50,776 nt of DNA, from positions 1 through 50,776 of IMG/VR virus record IMGVR_UViG_3300021373_001563; one strand, given 5' to 3'. The first letter of the stretch is position 1. The number at the start of each line of letters is the position of its first letter. Positions 41,969 through 50,717 of this stretch are shown one piece after another. Both the position numbers and the translations under genes were made by a program. Below the pieces are notes generated by a model. That model did no database searches. It worked only from the letters and a program-made list of their open reading frames with translations, and was not told the DNA's origin. This stretch comes from a virus.

Positions 41969-42234
41969 GATATTATTTAAGTTCTTGTGAGTATAAATGG
42001 ACACATGCAGATACAAAAACAGAACAACTTTGGATTATGCGTGAGCTAGGAGAAGAGATTTACAAAACTATAGAATCTAACGACTGGGAGTGGAAGTTAC
42101 TAAGAAGTGAAAGTCAAACACTGCCAGGAGATATTTACTGTCGTTGTGATATCTATGTTGAAATACCTGATACAAAAGAAGGAACACATTTTGTATTAAA
42201 GTATCCGGAGGCAACACCAATTAAAAAATATTAA
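41965..42234 (+). CDS. Small hypothetical protein
   Basis: An 89-residue protein in ATGA overlap with the previous gene. It starts MRYYLSSCEYKWTHADTKTE, with an alpha/beta pattern and several aromatic residues (WEWKLLRSE) and a GDIYCRCDIYVEIPD strand. I do not recognise the family. It ends just before a late promoter. Confidence 0.5.
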   Translation: MRYYLSSCEYKWTHADTKTEQLWIMRELGEEIYKTIESNDWEWKLLRSESQTLPGDIYCRCDIYVEIPDTKEGTHFVLKYPEATPIKKY

Positions 42235-42237
42235 ATA
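42230..42237 (+). promoter_or_regulatory. Late promoter of oxygenase copy 2 (leaderless)
   Basis: ATTAAATA over the preceding stop codon, then CTAT and the ATG at 42242. Confidence 0.65.
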
Positions 42238-42241
42238 CTAT

Positions 42242-42787
42242 ATGTTAATAAAACCAGATAGTATTGAATTATGCAAACCCTTTCAGCTATTTAAGCCTGA
42301 AGATTGTACAAAAATAATAGACGAAGCATCAAAATTTCCTGGTAAACGATCCGGAGTCGCAGGAAATTATACTGGTGTAGGACGCACCAGTACAACACAT
42401 TGGTGGACACCATCATTTTTTGATATACAAGATCTACTACCATACTTTCAACCTTTTTATGATATAGGGTATCCTGTTGATGTAGTAGCTAGACCTATTC
42501 AAATTGCTAAGTATGAACCAGGGCAGTTTTTTGGTTGGCACTACGATCAATTTACCGGTAAAAAGAAATCAGGAAGACTGTTAGGTTTAACTTGCACATT
42601 ACAAAGAGCTCCAGGCGCATATTTAGAATCTAAAGAACACAAATGGGACCTAGGCGTCGGCCAAGCAGTTATTTTTCCGTCTAATATATTACATAGAGCA
42701 ACTGCGCCAATAGACGGCGAAAGATGGGCGTTTACTACATGGGGCCACGGAAAAATTACAAAAATTGCTAAACGCAAAGGTAAGTAG
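42242..42787 (+). CDS. 2OG-Fe(II) oxygenase, copy 2
   Basis: A 181-residue oxygenase of the prolyl-4-hydroxylase type: H100-x-D102 in FFGWHYDQF, H151 in SNILHRAT and R161 in GERWAF. The strand RLLGLTCTLQ and GVGQAVIFPS fit the double-stranded beta-helix core. It is not close to copy 1 at 36714 outside the core. Expressed late from a leaderless transcript, and next to the tail-fibre genes, it could hydroxylate a fibre protein, but this is inference. Confidence 0.85.
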   Translation: MLIKPDSIELCKPFQLFKPEDCTKIIDEASKFPGKRSGVAGNYTGVGRTSTTHWWTPSFFDIQDLLPYFQPFYDIGYPVDVVARPIQIAKYEPGQFFGWHYDQFTGKKKSGRLLGLTCTLQRAPGAYLESKEHKWDLGVGQAVIFPSNILHRATAPIDGERWAFTTWGHGKITKIAKRKGK

Positions 42788-42792
42788 TATTG

Positions 42793-42800
42793 GATAAATA
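42793..42800 (+). promoter_or_regulatory. Late promoter of the tail-fibre operon
   Basis: GATAAATA, 25 bases before the ATG at 42826; the leader has a GAGAG ribosome site. Confidence 0.7.
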
Positions 42801-42825
42801 CATAAAATACTTGAGAGATTAATAA

Positions 42826-45729
42826 ATGTCAAAGACCCTTACATTAAGATCGATAAGATTACTTCCTGCATCGTATGGTATAGAAAATTTATCATACGAA
42901 AGAGGTGAAGTATTCTTTGACACAAATACAGCAAAACTTCGTGTCATGGATGGAGCAACCAAGGGCGGCTTCCCTATTGCTACAGAAGAATTTGTAAATA
43001 CTGAACTACAAGCAGTTGAAAGTGACTTACAAGGTCAAATTAATGCAGCTATTGCAGCAATACCAGAAGTTGATCTAACTCCTTATTACACAAAAACTGA
43101 AACTGATGTACTACTAGCAAATGTATCTGTAGACCTCACAGGCTATGCAACAGAGACATACGTTAACAATAAAATTGCAGCAATACCAAGTGTTGACTTA
43201 ACTGGATATGCTACTGAAGTATATGTTGACGATGCTATTACTGATCTTATCGACGGTGCACCAGGAGCATTAGATACTCTAAATGAACTATCTGCTGCAC
43301 TAGGTGATGACGAAAACTTTGCAACCACAATAACAAACGGACTTGCACTAAAAGCAAATATTGCTGATCTAGGAACAGCAGCATACGAAGATACAACATT
43401 CTTTGCAACTGCATTTCAAGGTTCACTAGCAGATTCTGCATTGCAGCCACTAGATAATGTAAGCACACTAGTTAATGATGCTGGCTATCTTGTAAGTACA
43501 GATCTTACAGGATTAGCAAGCGAAACATATGTTGATACAGCAATTACTAATTTAATTGACGGCGCACCCGAATCTTTAGATACACTAAACGAACTAGCAG
43601 CAGCACTTAATGATAATGCTAACATAGGTAGTGAAGTACTTGCTGCTATTGCACTAAAGGCAAATACAGCAGACTTAGGTGCGGTAGCATTTTCAAACGA
43701 TTATACAGATTTAGATAATGCAGAAGACTGGGCCAATTATGGTCAAAAATACAGAGGTAGATTTACTGCATCAACAGCACTTGGACCTAGAGAACCTGTA
43801 GTTCTTAATCTTGATAAAACAGTTTCGTCAATATCACAAACACAGTCTTATGTTTTTGATACATTTACAACATATCAAAATATCAACGGAAATACTCTTA
43901 GTATACCAAACAACCGAGGATTTAGTCCTACATCAGACAGCTATGGATCTTTGCGTAATGGACCACAATCGCATCAATATGCACGTTTAGGAAATTACAT
44001 TTTTACACTTACTCCAACTAATAATGATGCGTATCTAAGTGCTTTTACAGAAGATCCAACTACAGGAGAACTGCAACATATACGTTCTGATCTTTTTGAA
44101 AACTACTGGGCTTTCCACACTGGCGGCATAGTTACTTGTAGTTTAGCAGCAGATACTGTAAACGATCAGTTAGTAATATGTGCAATTAATTCGGGCGCCA
44201 ATGACGGAATGTACTATCGAATTGTAGGATGGAATTCAACAGACAATCTTTTTACTAGCGGAGCATTTGGCAGTGTAGACGTAACAGTTGATGGACAATT
44301 ACTAGGAAATAATCAATGTCAAAAAATTGCTGCATTCTTTAATAGTAATCACAATAAATTGTATGTTGGATTTGATTATGGTAATAAAGCATACTTTGCA
44401 TCTTATATGGTTTCAGGCACTGGAGCAGGTGTAACAGCAGACACATATATTAATACACCAACATCAACGCAAGGCGCAGCAGTATTATTCCAGGCCTACG
44501 AACCGATGACGTATATGCCAACTGTAGATAATTATCTTATAGTTTGGGGTTATAATACAACTAGTATGGTAAGTGTTGTATTGGACAATGTAGGAGATCC
44601 CAGCTGGGGCACAGAAGTACAACTAGATAACATGGTACAAGATGTTATGGTTAATACTAGTATCAGTAGATTGGGTGTCCTAACTCAACCTTCAAATCAA
44701 GCAGCACCTGAAGTATATATGTTTACATTTCAAGCAGACGGAACATTTAGTTCACAAGAAGCTAGTGTTACAGTAGACGACGGTACTGCAAGTGCCTTTA
44801 ATAACACATCTAGAGGACACTATGATTCCAGAACCGATCAATATCTAGTATACAGTTACTTTAATAACGGCAGTACAAACAGACAACGTCCTGCACACAG
44901 CAAGGACGGCAAAACATGGACATTTGAATCTGATCAACAAGCAGGTGATGCTAGAGTTGTTGACGGACACTTTAGTGGCGATGTAGCTGTGCATCAATTG
45001 CTTTTCCAAAACAATCGAGATTTAAGAAAAAACTTATATACTACAACTACAGGTCCTATTGTTTCAAACTTAACAGCTGATAATCTTATAGGTGTATCTG
45101 GCGGAAACTTTACACAAGGTCAAACTAATGCAGAAATATTTGTACAAGGCGATACAATTGACGGCTTTACTAATCTTAGTCCGGGAGAAATTTACTATGT
45201 AAGTACTTCCGGCGGCATAACAAATACATCAGCAGTTGGATCAGTTATACTAGGAACAGCTGTCGACCAAACACAAATCAATATAACACTAGATGATGGT
45301 GGTAGTGGAGCAAGCGTTAGTGTAAGCGATAATCCGCCTGTGACTGCAACCGATGGCGATCTTTGGTGGGAAAGTGATTCGGGTAGATTAAAAGTTTATT
45401 ATGAAGATGCAGATACTGCACAATGGGTTGATGCAAGTCCACCTATAACACAACCAAACGTTCCTTATATCGTAGGAAGTATCACAGGTGCAATTGGCAA
45501 CGGCGCAGGCTATTCGCATGTTAATTCTGCTGTAGGTGTTTATGATATTACATTTGATACATCACTATCATATATAGATTATGCACTCTTTATTAGTTTG
45601 GAGGACAGTACAAATAACTATGCTGTTAGTTCAAAAGGCACTGCTGGGTTCACTGTAACTACAACTAATTCCGGCGGAACAAATACAACAATGACTGTAC
45701 ATTTTACAGTTTATAACCAAGGACCTTAA
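42826..45729 (+). CDS. Long tail-fibre protein
   Basis: A 967-residue fibre. The N-terminus (about residues 1-60, ending in GFPIATEEFVNTELQ) and two copies of an IDGAPxxLDTLNELxAAL unit (about residues 141-160 and 244-264) are standard in marine T4-like fibres. A repeated TYV...ITDLIDGAP region suggests coiled-coil/beta trimer segments. The middle 400 residues look like a beta-propeller or beta-solenoid (repeats of YLVYSYFNNG, TSQGAAVL). Near residues 836-872 there is a GDLWWESDSGRLKVYYEDAD module shared with the sheath. The C-terminus is a small beta domain. Confidence 0.75.
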   Translation: MSKTLTLRSIRLLPASYGIENLSYERGEVFFDTNTAKLRVMDGATKGGFPIATEEFVNTELQAVESDLQGQINAAIAAIPEVDLTPYYTKTETDVLLANVSVDLTGYATETYVNNKIAAIPSVDLTGYATEVYVDDAITDLIDGAPGALDTLNELSAALGDDENFATTITNGLALKANIADLGTAAYEDTTFFATAFQGSLADSALQPLDNVSTLVNDAGYLVSTDLTGLASETYVDTAITNLIDGAPESLDTLNELAAALNDNANIGSEVLAAIALKANTADLGAVAFSNDYTDLDNAEDWANYGQKYRGRFTASTALGPREPVVLNLDKTVSSISQTQSYVFDTFTTYQNINGNTLSIPNNRGFSPTSDSYGSLRNGPQSHQYARLGNYIFTLTPTNNDAYLSAFTEDPTTGELQHIRSDLFENYWAFHTGGIVTCSLAADTVNDQLVICAINSGANDGMYYRIVGWNSTDNLFTSGAFGSVDVTVDGQLLGNNQCQKIAAFFNSNHNKLYVGFDYGNKAYFASYMVSGTGAGVTADTYINTPTSTQGAAVLFQAYEPMTYMPTVDNYLIVWGYNTTSMVSVVLDNVGDPSWGTEVQLDNMVQDVMVNTSISRLGVLTQPSNQAAPEVYMFTFQADGTFSSQEASVTVDDGTASAFNNTSRGHYDSRTDQYLVYSYFNNGSTNRQRPAHSKDGKTWTFESDQQAGDARVVDGHFSGDVAVHQLLFQNNRDLRKNLYTTTTGPIVSNLTADNLIGVSGGNFTQGQTNAEIFVQGDTIDGFTNLSPGEIYYVSTSGGITNTSAVGSVILGTAVDQTQINITLDDGGSGASVSVSDNPPVTATDGDLWWESDSGRLKVYYEDADTAQWVDASPPITQPNVPYIVGSITGAIGNGAGYSHVNSAVGVYDITFDTSLSYIDYALFISLEDSTNNYAVSSKGTAGFTVTTTNSGGTNTTMTVHFTVYNQGP

Positions 45730-45732
45730 CAG

Positions 45733-47658
45733 ATGGCAATTAATTTTCCAAATACAGCAGGACAAGCAACAGACGGATCGTTTACACACACCAATCTGAC
45801 TACTGGTGTTACTTGGGCATGGAACGGAACAAGTTGGGAAGCACTAGGTGTAGATGCTACTACAGCAGTTACAGTAGTAAGCGGAATTAGTTTAGTTAAT
45901 CTTAGTGTAGGTCCAGTTTCGAGTGCATCTGGTGTTGGTAATATTAGTTATGATAATACTAGTGGTGTGTTTAACTTTGTACCACCTGATCTAAGCACCT
46001 ATGCTCAAACAAGCAGTTTAGCAACAGTTGCTACAAGCGGCAGCTTTAACGACCTGTCGAATCAACCAACACTGCCTACAGTTACATCAGCAGCAACAAA
46101 CAGTTATGGCATTGTTAATGAATACAACTTTGGATCTAGTAGACTACTATATGAAAACGTATGGGACACAGTAAACGATCTTCCTAGTGCAGCAGACTAT
46201 CACGGATTGTTTGCTCACGTACACACCACAGGCGGCGCATACTATGCTCATGCTGGTAACTGGATAGAGCTTAGTACAGCACAAACATTACTCGACCTTG
46301 GAATATCAGACGGACTTCCTAATCAAGTACTAACCACAGATGGCGCAGGCAATTTTACATTTGCTGATGCAAGTGGCGGTGGCCAAGCATATGATCAAAC
46401 TTTAAATACTACCGATGATGTTACTTTTGCAAAAGTAACAGCAGATGATTATGTACTAGGAGGTACAGGACCATATGTTATAAGCGCAGCAAGTTATATA
46501 CAACTTGATGCACAAGACGGGACTAGGGTTACAGGTGGTCCTTTCCGTTTACCAAATTTAACTTCTGCAGAACGTGATGTACTAATAGCACAAAACGGTG
46601 ATATGATATACAATGTTGTAGATAATAGAATACAAGCATATCAGAACGGCGCATGGATAAACTTAGATGACGGAAGCACTCCTGCTGCACCAACTACATA
46701 CAATGCTACACCTGCTTCTAGTAGCGTTAACGAAGGTAGTTCGTTAACTATAAATGTTTCTACTTCCAATGTAGCAGACGCAACTACACTATACTGGACA
46801 GCAACCAACAGTGGAGATTTTGCAACATCGTCAGGTAGCTTTACTATTACTAGTGATGCAGGTAGCTTTAGTGTTACACCAACAGCCGACAGTACAACTG
46901 AAGGCAATGAAACCTTTAAAGTAGAAATACGTACAGATAGTATTAGTGGACCAGTTGTTGCAGAAACAACGAACATAACAATAGTAGATACAAGCACAGC
47001 ACCTGTACCATCAGTGGATAGTGTAACAGGACCTGCAAACGTAGATGAAGGTTCATCAGCAACTATCAATGTAACTACATCTAATATTCCTAATGGTACA
47101 ACATTAAATTGGAGTGTAAGCAGAGCAAGCGACTTTAGTGTATCTTCAGGAACAGTAACAATTAACAGTGATGCAGGTAGCTTTAGTGTTACACCAACAG
47201 CTGACGTTACAACAGAAGGTTCAGAAACATTTACAGTTACAGTTTCAGGAACTGTAAGCAGCACGTCAGTGTCGGCGACAAGTTCAAATATTACAATTAA
47301 TGATACAAGTGTAGCACCAGCATTTAATCCAGATTATACTATTACAGTAACCAACAGTGGTAATAACTATCTACTCAGCGGAACAGACAGAAACGGTTCA
47401 TTTAGTAATTCGTCACAACCTACACTAGAATTTAACAGTGGCGATAACGTAAGATTTAATGTTGATCCAGGTACTGCTAGTTCTCATCCGGTGTATATAC
47501 AAACAGCACAAGGTACTGGCGGAGTCAATCAAGTTAGTGGAGCAACCGGCCAAGGAAGTACGCAAATTGATTGGACTACAGCAACAGATGGTTCAGGAAC
47601 ATATGGATATCAATGTACAATACACTTTGGTATGTGGAATACAATAACGATTAACTAG
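45733..47658 (+). CDS. Fibre-like protein with two Calx-beta-like domains and a cupredoxin-like domain
   Basis: A 641-residue protein, 3 bases after the fibre. Residues 1-310 resemble the fibre-like protein at 13413, including the YHGLFAHVHTTGGAYYAHAG stretch. Residues about 322-415 and 422-530 are two Calx-beta-like domains (SSVNEGSSLTINVS, and TTEGNETFKV / TTEGSETFTV near their ends). Residues about 535-641 are a cupredoxin-like domain with H585, C628, H631 and M634 in the type-1 copper order. Directly followed by a subtilase, it repeats the order fibre then subtilase of the 13-17 kb region. Confidence 0.75.
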   Translation: MAINFPNTAGQATDGSFTHTNLTTGVTWAWNGTSWEALGVDATTAVTVVSGISLVNLSVGPVSSASGVGNISYDNTSGVFNFVPPDLSTYAQTSSLATVATSGSFNDLSNQPTLPTVTSAATNSYGIVNEYNFGSSRLLYENVWDTVNDLPSAADYHGLFAHVHTTGGAYYAHAGNWIELSTAQTLLDLGISDGLPNQVLTTDGAGNFTFADASGGGQAYDQTLNTTDDVTFAKVTADDYVLGGTGPYVISAASYIQLDAQDGTRVTGGPFRLPNLTSAERDVLIAQNGDMIYNVVDNRIQAYQNGAWINLDDGSTPAAPTTYNATPASSSVNEGSSLTINVSTSNVADATTLYWTATNSGDFATSSGSFTITSDAGSFSVTPTADSTTEGNETFKVEIRTDSISGPVVAETTNITIVDTSTAPVPSVDSVTGPANVDEGSSATINVTTSNIPNGTTLNWSVSRASDFSVSSGTVTINSDAGSFSVTPTADVTTEGSETFTVTVSGTVSSTSVSATSSNITINDTSVAPAFNPDYTITVTNSGNNYLLSGTDRNGSFSNSSQPTLEFNSGDNVRFNVDPGTASSHPVYIQTAQGTGGVNQVSGATGQGSTQIDWTTATDGSGTYGYQCTIHFGMWNTITIN

Positions 47659-47668
47659 GAAAGACCTA

Positions 47669-49855
47669 ATGGAAAAAGAATATACAGTAATTGTAAACAA
47701 CAGAGAAGATCTTGCAACAGTTGAAGCAGAGCTAACTGCATCAAGCGGCGCAGGTCCTATTCCAACACGTAGTGTAGGTATTGCTAATCCGCGCCTTGGT
47801 TCTCGAGTACAAACACACTTTATGCTTACCGACGAAGAAGCAGAAGCACTACGCAGTGATGCAAGAATACGTGCTGTAGAAATTCCACCAGAGAACAGAA
47901 CAGATGTGCAGATTGGCAAAAACGCATCACAAACAGCAGAATATCTAAGAGACGAAACTAATCAAGATCAAAAAGTAAATTGGGGCTTGTTGAGATCAAA
48001 CTATAAAACAAACGTGTACGGAGCATTAGACAATGCAGGTACAGTATTTGAATATGCACTTGATGGTACAGGCGTAGATGTAGTTATTCAAGATTCAGGT
48101 ATAGAAGCAAATCATCCTGAGTGGGAAGATGCAGACGGTGTGTCAAGACTACAGCAAATTAACTGGTATACAGAATCAGGTATTTCGGGAACACAAGATC
48201 CTGGCTTCTATTCAGATTACGACGGCCATGGCACACACTGTGCAGGGATTGCAGCAGGTAAAACCTACGGTTGGGCCAAAGGTGCTCATATATATGCACA
48301 GAAGTTAGCAGGTCTAGAAGGACCAACTGATCCTGGAAATGGTATTAGTATTTCAAATGCATTTGATACAATACGTCTTTGGCACAATGCAAAAACAAAC
48401 AATAGACCTACAGTTGTAAACATGAGTTGGGGATATTCATTTACTACTAACCAAGATCCTAGTAATGGCGTATACAGAGGAACAAGTTGGACTTGGCCTG
48501 CAGACTATAACAACGATAGCGCACTATGGTCAGCTACAGGTGTAGTAAATCCATATGGCAATGGCGACAGAGTAATACCAAGTCGCTTGGTTTCAATTGA
48601 TGCTGAAGTAGAAGACATGATCACAGACGGCATACACGTCTGTATAGCCGCAGGCAACAACTACTACAAAGCAGATGTTGTTGGCGGATTGGACTACAAT
48701 AACACAGTAACATTTTCAGGCCTTGTTCAAAATTATGCTAGAGGCAGCAGTCCTTACAGTGACAACGCATTCATGGTTGGCAACATAACTGCTATACCAA
48801 AACAAGACGGCGCTGTTTATCTAGACAAAAAGAGTGCCAGCAGTACCAGTGGACCAGGCGTGGGCATTTGGGCACCAGGTGATGGTATTATGAGCGCAGG
48901 CTCAAACACTAGTATATACACTACTGTTGATTATCCTGCAGACACAAATTACAAGATCATGTCAATAGGCGGCACAAGTATGGCAGCACCGCAGGTAGCA
49001 GGAGTTGCAGCACTGCACCTACAGGTGTTCCCCGACGCTACACCAGCACAACTACAAGCAAGAATACAAGCAGACGCACAAGCAGTGATCTACAGCACAG
49101 GATCAAGCACAGACTACACTAACCAAGAAAGTATTATTGGTTCAGAAAATAGAATGCTGTGGAATAGATATGGACGTCAACCAGGACAGATCAGTCTAAG
49201 TGACACAGTGATACCTGCACCTACACCAACATATAACCTAAGCACAACAGCAACCACAGTCAACGAAGGTGCTACAGTTAGAGTAACATTGAACACACAG
49301 TATGTACCAAACGGCACAGAGGTTGACTACACCATCACAGGCATCAACTCAAACGATCTAAGCGCAGGTCTTTTGTCAGGTAGTTTCACTATACAAAACA
49401 ACACAGACTTCGTAGAGTTTACACTGGCCAATGACACTAGTACAGAAGGCACAGAAACTCTTACGTTTGCACTGGATAACTCAGCAGACAGTCTAGACAT
49501 TACCATAACAGACAGTTCAACTACGCCACCACCTGAGACATTTAATATCAATGTCACAGCAGCAGGCAACACAGCATACACACTCAACGGCACAGATCGC
49601 AACGGATCAATCAGCAGTGACAACGCAACTGTTAGACTGCAAACAGGTGATACTGTGAACTTTAATGTTAGTGCTAGTGGTCATCCGTTTTGGATTAAAA
49701 CCAGTCAAAGCACAGGCACAGGCGATGCTGTAGCAGGAGTAACCAACAACGGTTCAGAAGAAGATACTGTGACTTGGCAACCAAACACCACAGGCACTTT
49801 CTATTACATCTGTGAAGTACACAGCTCAATGACAGGTGAAATTATAGTATCATAA
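47669..49855 (+). CDS. Subtilisin-like serine protease with Calx-beta-like and cupredoxin-like domains (copy 2)
   Basis: A 728-residue paralogue of the subtilase at 14954. Catalytic D142, H187 and S437, oxyanion N330. Propeptide-like residues 1-75 are nearly the same as in copy 1 (FMLTDEEAEALR). A Calx-beta-like domain at about 520-615, lacking in copy 1, separates the protease from the cupredoxin-like domain at about 620-728 with H672, C715, H718 and M721. There is no signal peptide. Exact 36- and 33-base runs are shared with copy 1. Late expression is expected, since it is 10 bases after the fibre-like gene of the late operon. Confidence 0.9.
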   Translation: MEKEYTVIVNNREDLATVEAELTASSGAGPIPTRSVGIANPRLGSRVQTHFMLTDEEAEALRSDARIRAVEIPPENRTDVQIGKNASQTAEYLRDETNQDQKVNWGLLRSNYKTNVYGALDNAGTVFEYALDGTGVDVVIQDSGIEANHPEWEDADGVSRLQQINWYTESGISGTQDPGFYSDYDGHGTHCAGIAAGKTYGWAKGAHIYAQKLAGLEGPTDPGNGISISNAFDTIRLWHNAKTNNRPTVVNMSWGYSFTTNQDPSNGVYRGTSWTWPADYNNDSALWSATGVVNPYGNGDRVIPSRLVSIDAEVEDMITDGIHVCIAAGNNYYKADVVGGLDYNNTVTFSGLVQNYARGSSPYSDNAFMVGNITAIPKQDGAVYLDKKSASSTSGPGVGIWAPGDGIMSAGSNTSIYTTVDYPADTNYKIMSIGGTSMAAPQVAGVAALHLQVFPDATPAQLQARIQADAQAVIYSTGSSTDYTNQESIIGSENRMLWNRYGRQPGQISLSDTVIPAPTPTYNLSTTATTVNEGATVRVTLNTQYVPNGTEVDYTITGINSNDLSAGLLSGSFTIQNNTDFVEFTLANDTSTEGTETLTFALDNSADSLDITITDSSTTPPPETFNINVTAAGNTAYTLNGTDRNGSISSDNATVRLQTGDTVNFNVSASGHPFWIKTSQSTGTGDAVAGVTNNGSEEDTVTWQPNTTGTFYYICEVHSSMTGEIIVS
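48164..48199 (+). repeat. 36-base exact direct repeat, copy B
   Basis: Identical to 15455-15490; the partner 33-base run is at 48290-48322. Both lie in the same frame and position of the two subtilase genes. Confidence 0.9.
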
Positions 49856-49967
49856 CCAAACATACTAGTGTGCATGTGTAACACTCGAAACGTGAGTATC
49901 GCCATTTAACGCCGAAACTATAGCCCTAAAACACCCCTAGCGTACAGGTTGTTCAAAAGATGAGCCT

Positions 49968-50369
49968 TTAGAACGCACGGGTGAAACTAATACCCAGTTG
50001 ATCATTGTTTATGACCACAGCCACTTGCACAACTGTAGCTGCTTTGAATCCCCAACGAAAGTTCTCGCGTTCAAAACCCAAACGACCCATACTATAATAC
50101 TGAGCAGCAAGTACACCCAGTTTTAGAGCGGCTGTGCTGTCTGAACTAGGTCTACGTCCCAGTATAGGATTTGCTTCACTGTAGAGATATCGGCCTGAAG
50201 GTCCAGTCTGTCGTAGAGCCCATGCAGTTTGTCGGTAGTCTATGTAGCTGGCAACTGCATAGGTTGTGAACCATGCTCGCTCTTCATCTGTCCACTGTGA
50301 ATAGTGTCTAAACTCGTCTCCTATGGCAGGAGACCCTACTAATAGCAGTAGCAGTATGATTGCCCTCAT
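49968..50369 (-). CDS. Small exported or membrane protein
   Basis: A 133-residue protein. The start at 50369 (MRAIILLLLLVGSPAIGDEF) is set by a late promoter motif ending 5 bases upstream; an ATG five codons earlier is rejected. The N-terminus is a textbook signal peptide with likely cleavage after AIG. Two later hydrophobic stretches (TAALKLGVLAAQYYSM and ATVVQVAVVI) may be membrane segments. The motif YIDYRQTAWAL...NPILG recalls a small membrane-protein family, but I cannot name a function. A spanin-like or envelope-acting role late in infection would suit the signal peptide. Confidence 0.65.
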   Translation of the reverse strand: MRAIILLLLLVGSPAIGDEFRHYSQWTDEERAWFTTYAVASYIDYRQTAWALRQTGPSGRYLYSEANPILGRRPSSDSTAALKLGVLAAQYYSMGRLGFERENFRWGFKAATVVQVAVVINNDQLGISFTRAF

Positions 50370-50374
50370 ATGTA

Positions 50375-50382
50375 TATTTAGC
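50375..50382 (-). promoter_or_regulatory. Late promoter of the exported protein (leaderless)
   Basis: GCTAAATA on the minus strand, then TACAT and the ATG at 50369. Confidence 0.7.
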
Positions 50383-50410
50383 ACCAGGTGTTAAAATTTT
50401 AACTCAGCAG

Positions 50411-50504
50411 CCCGAAGGGTTTAAGCCCAAAAAGCGCGAAGCGCCTGCGCAAGTACACCAGCCGCGAAGCGGTAAACGCTTTTCGCTAGAATCCAGCGTT
50501 TACC
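50411..50504. repeat. Cluster of GAA-loop mini-hairpins plus a larger stem
   Basis: Three tiny perfect hairpins share a GAA loop: CCC-GAA-GGG (50411-50419), GCGC-GAA-GCGC (50434-50444) and CCGC-GAA-GCGG (50462-50472). The last two contain GCGAAGC, known to form an unusually stable DNA hairpin. A fourth stem pairs GGTAAACGC (50471-50479) with GCGTTTACC (50496-50504) around a 16-base loop; it covers the stop codon of the right-hand gene and may act as its terminator. The patch is far more GC-rich than its surroundings. Confidence 0.7.
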
Positions 50505-50712
50505 TTAGCACAATCTCATACTCACCGGGATTGGCTAGTACAAGCTGAGCCAACATGCAATCTCTTGACCGCTCAAAGGTTAACGATCGATAGTCTGACT
50601 GATAACTGTCTATTGAGTGTTTCAACCAAAGAGTAACACTGTGTGCGTACACAAGTGCATCAATGGCTTGTTCACTAGTAATAGTATGAAAGTTGAATTC
50701 TAGCGTGTGCAT
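50500..50712 (-). CDS. Small hypothetical protein, 70 residues
   Basis: Start at 50712 (MHTLEFNFHTITSEQAIDAL) chosen because a near-late motif on the same strand ends 5 bases upstream; a longer form from 50748 is possible. It appears to be one alpha/beta unit with a helix (ITSEQAIDALVYAHSVTLWL) and an ending YEIVLR. I do not recognise it. The stop lies within the hairpin cluster. Confidence 0.45.
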   Translation of the reverse strand: MHTLEFNFHTITSEQAIDALVYAHSVTLWLKHSIDSYQSDYRSLTFERSRDCMLAQLVLANPGEYEIVLR

Positions 50713-50717
50713 ACACT

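Noticed and set aside
46641-47264. 207-codon open frame antisense to the fibre-like gene
   Set aside because: It lies opposite Ser/Thr/Val-rich Calx-beta repeats, where antisense frames stay open by composition. It has no promoter, ribosome site or family motif.
15455-48322. The exact repeats as a mobile element or attachment sites
   Set aside because: They lie in frame inside two paralogous genes with no transposase or integrase nearby, so duplication or gene conversion explains them better.
49856-49967. Gene or RNA in the gap after subtilase copy 2
   Set aside because: Only weak short inverted repeats such as AGTGT/ACACT are visible; no open frame, promoter or strong hairpin.
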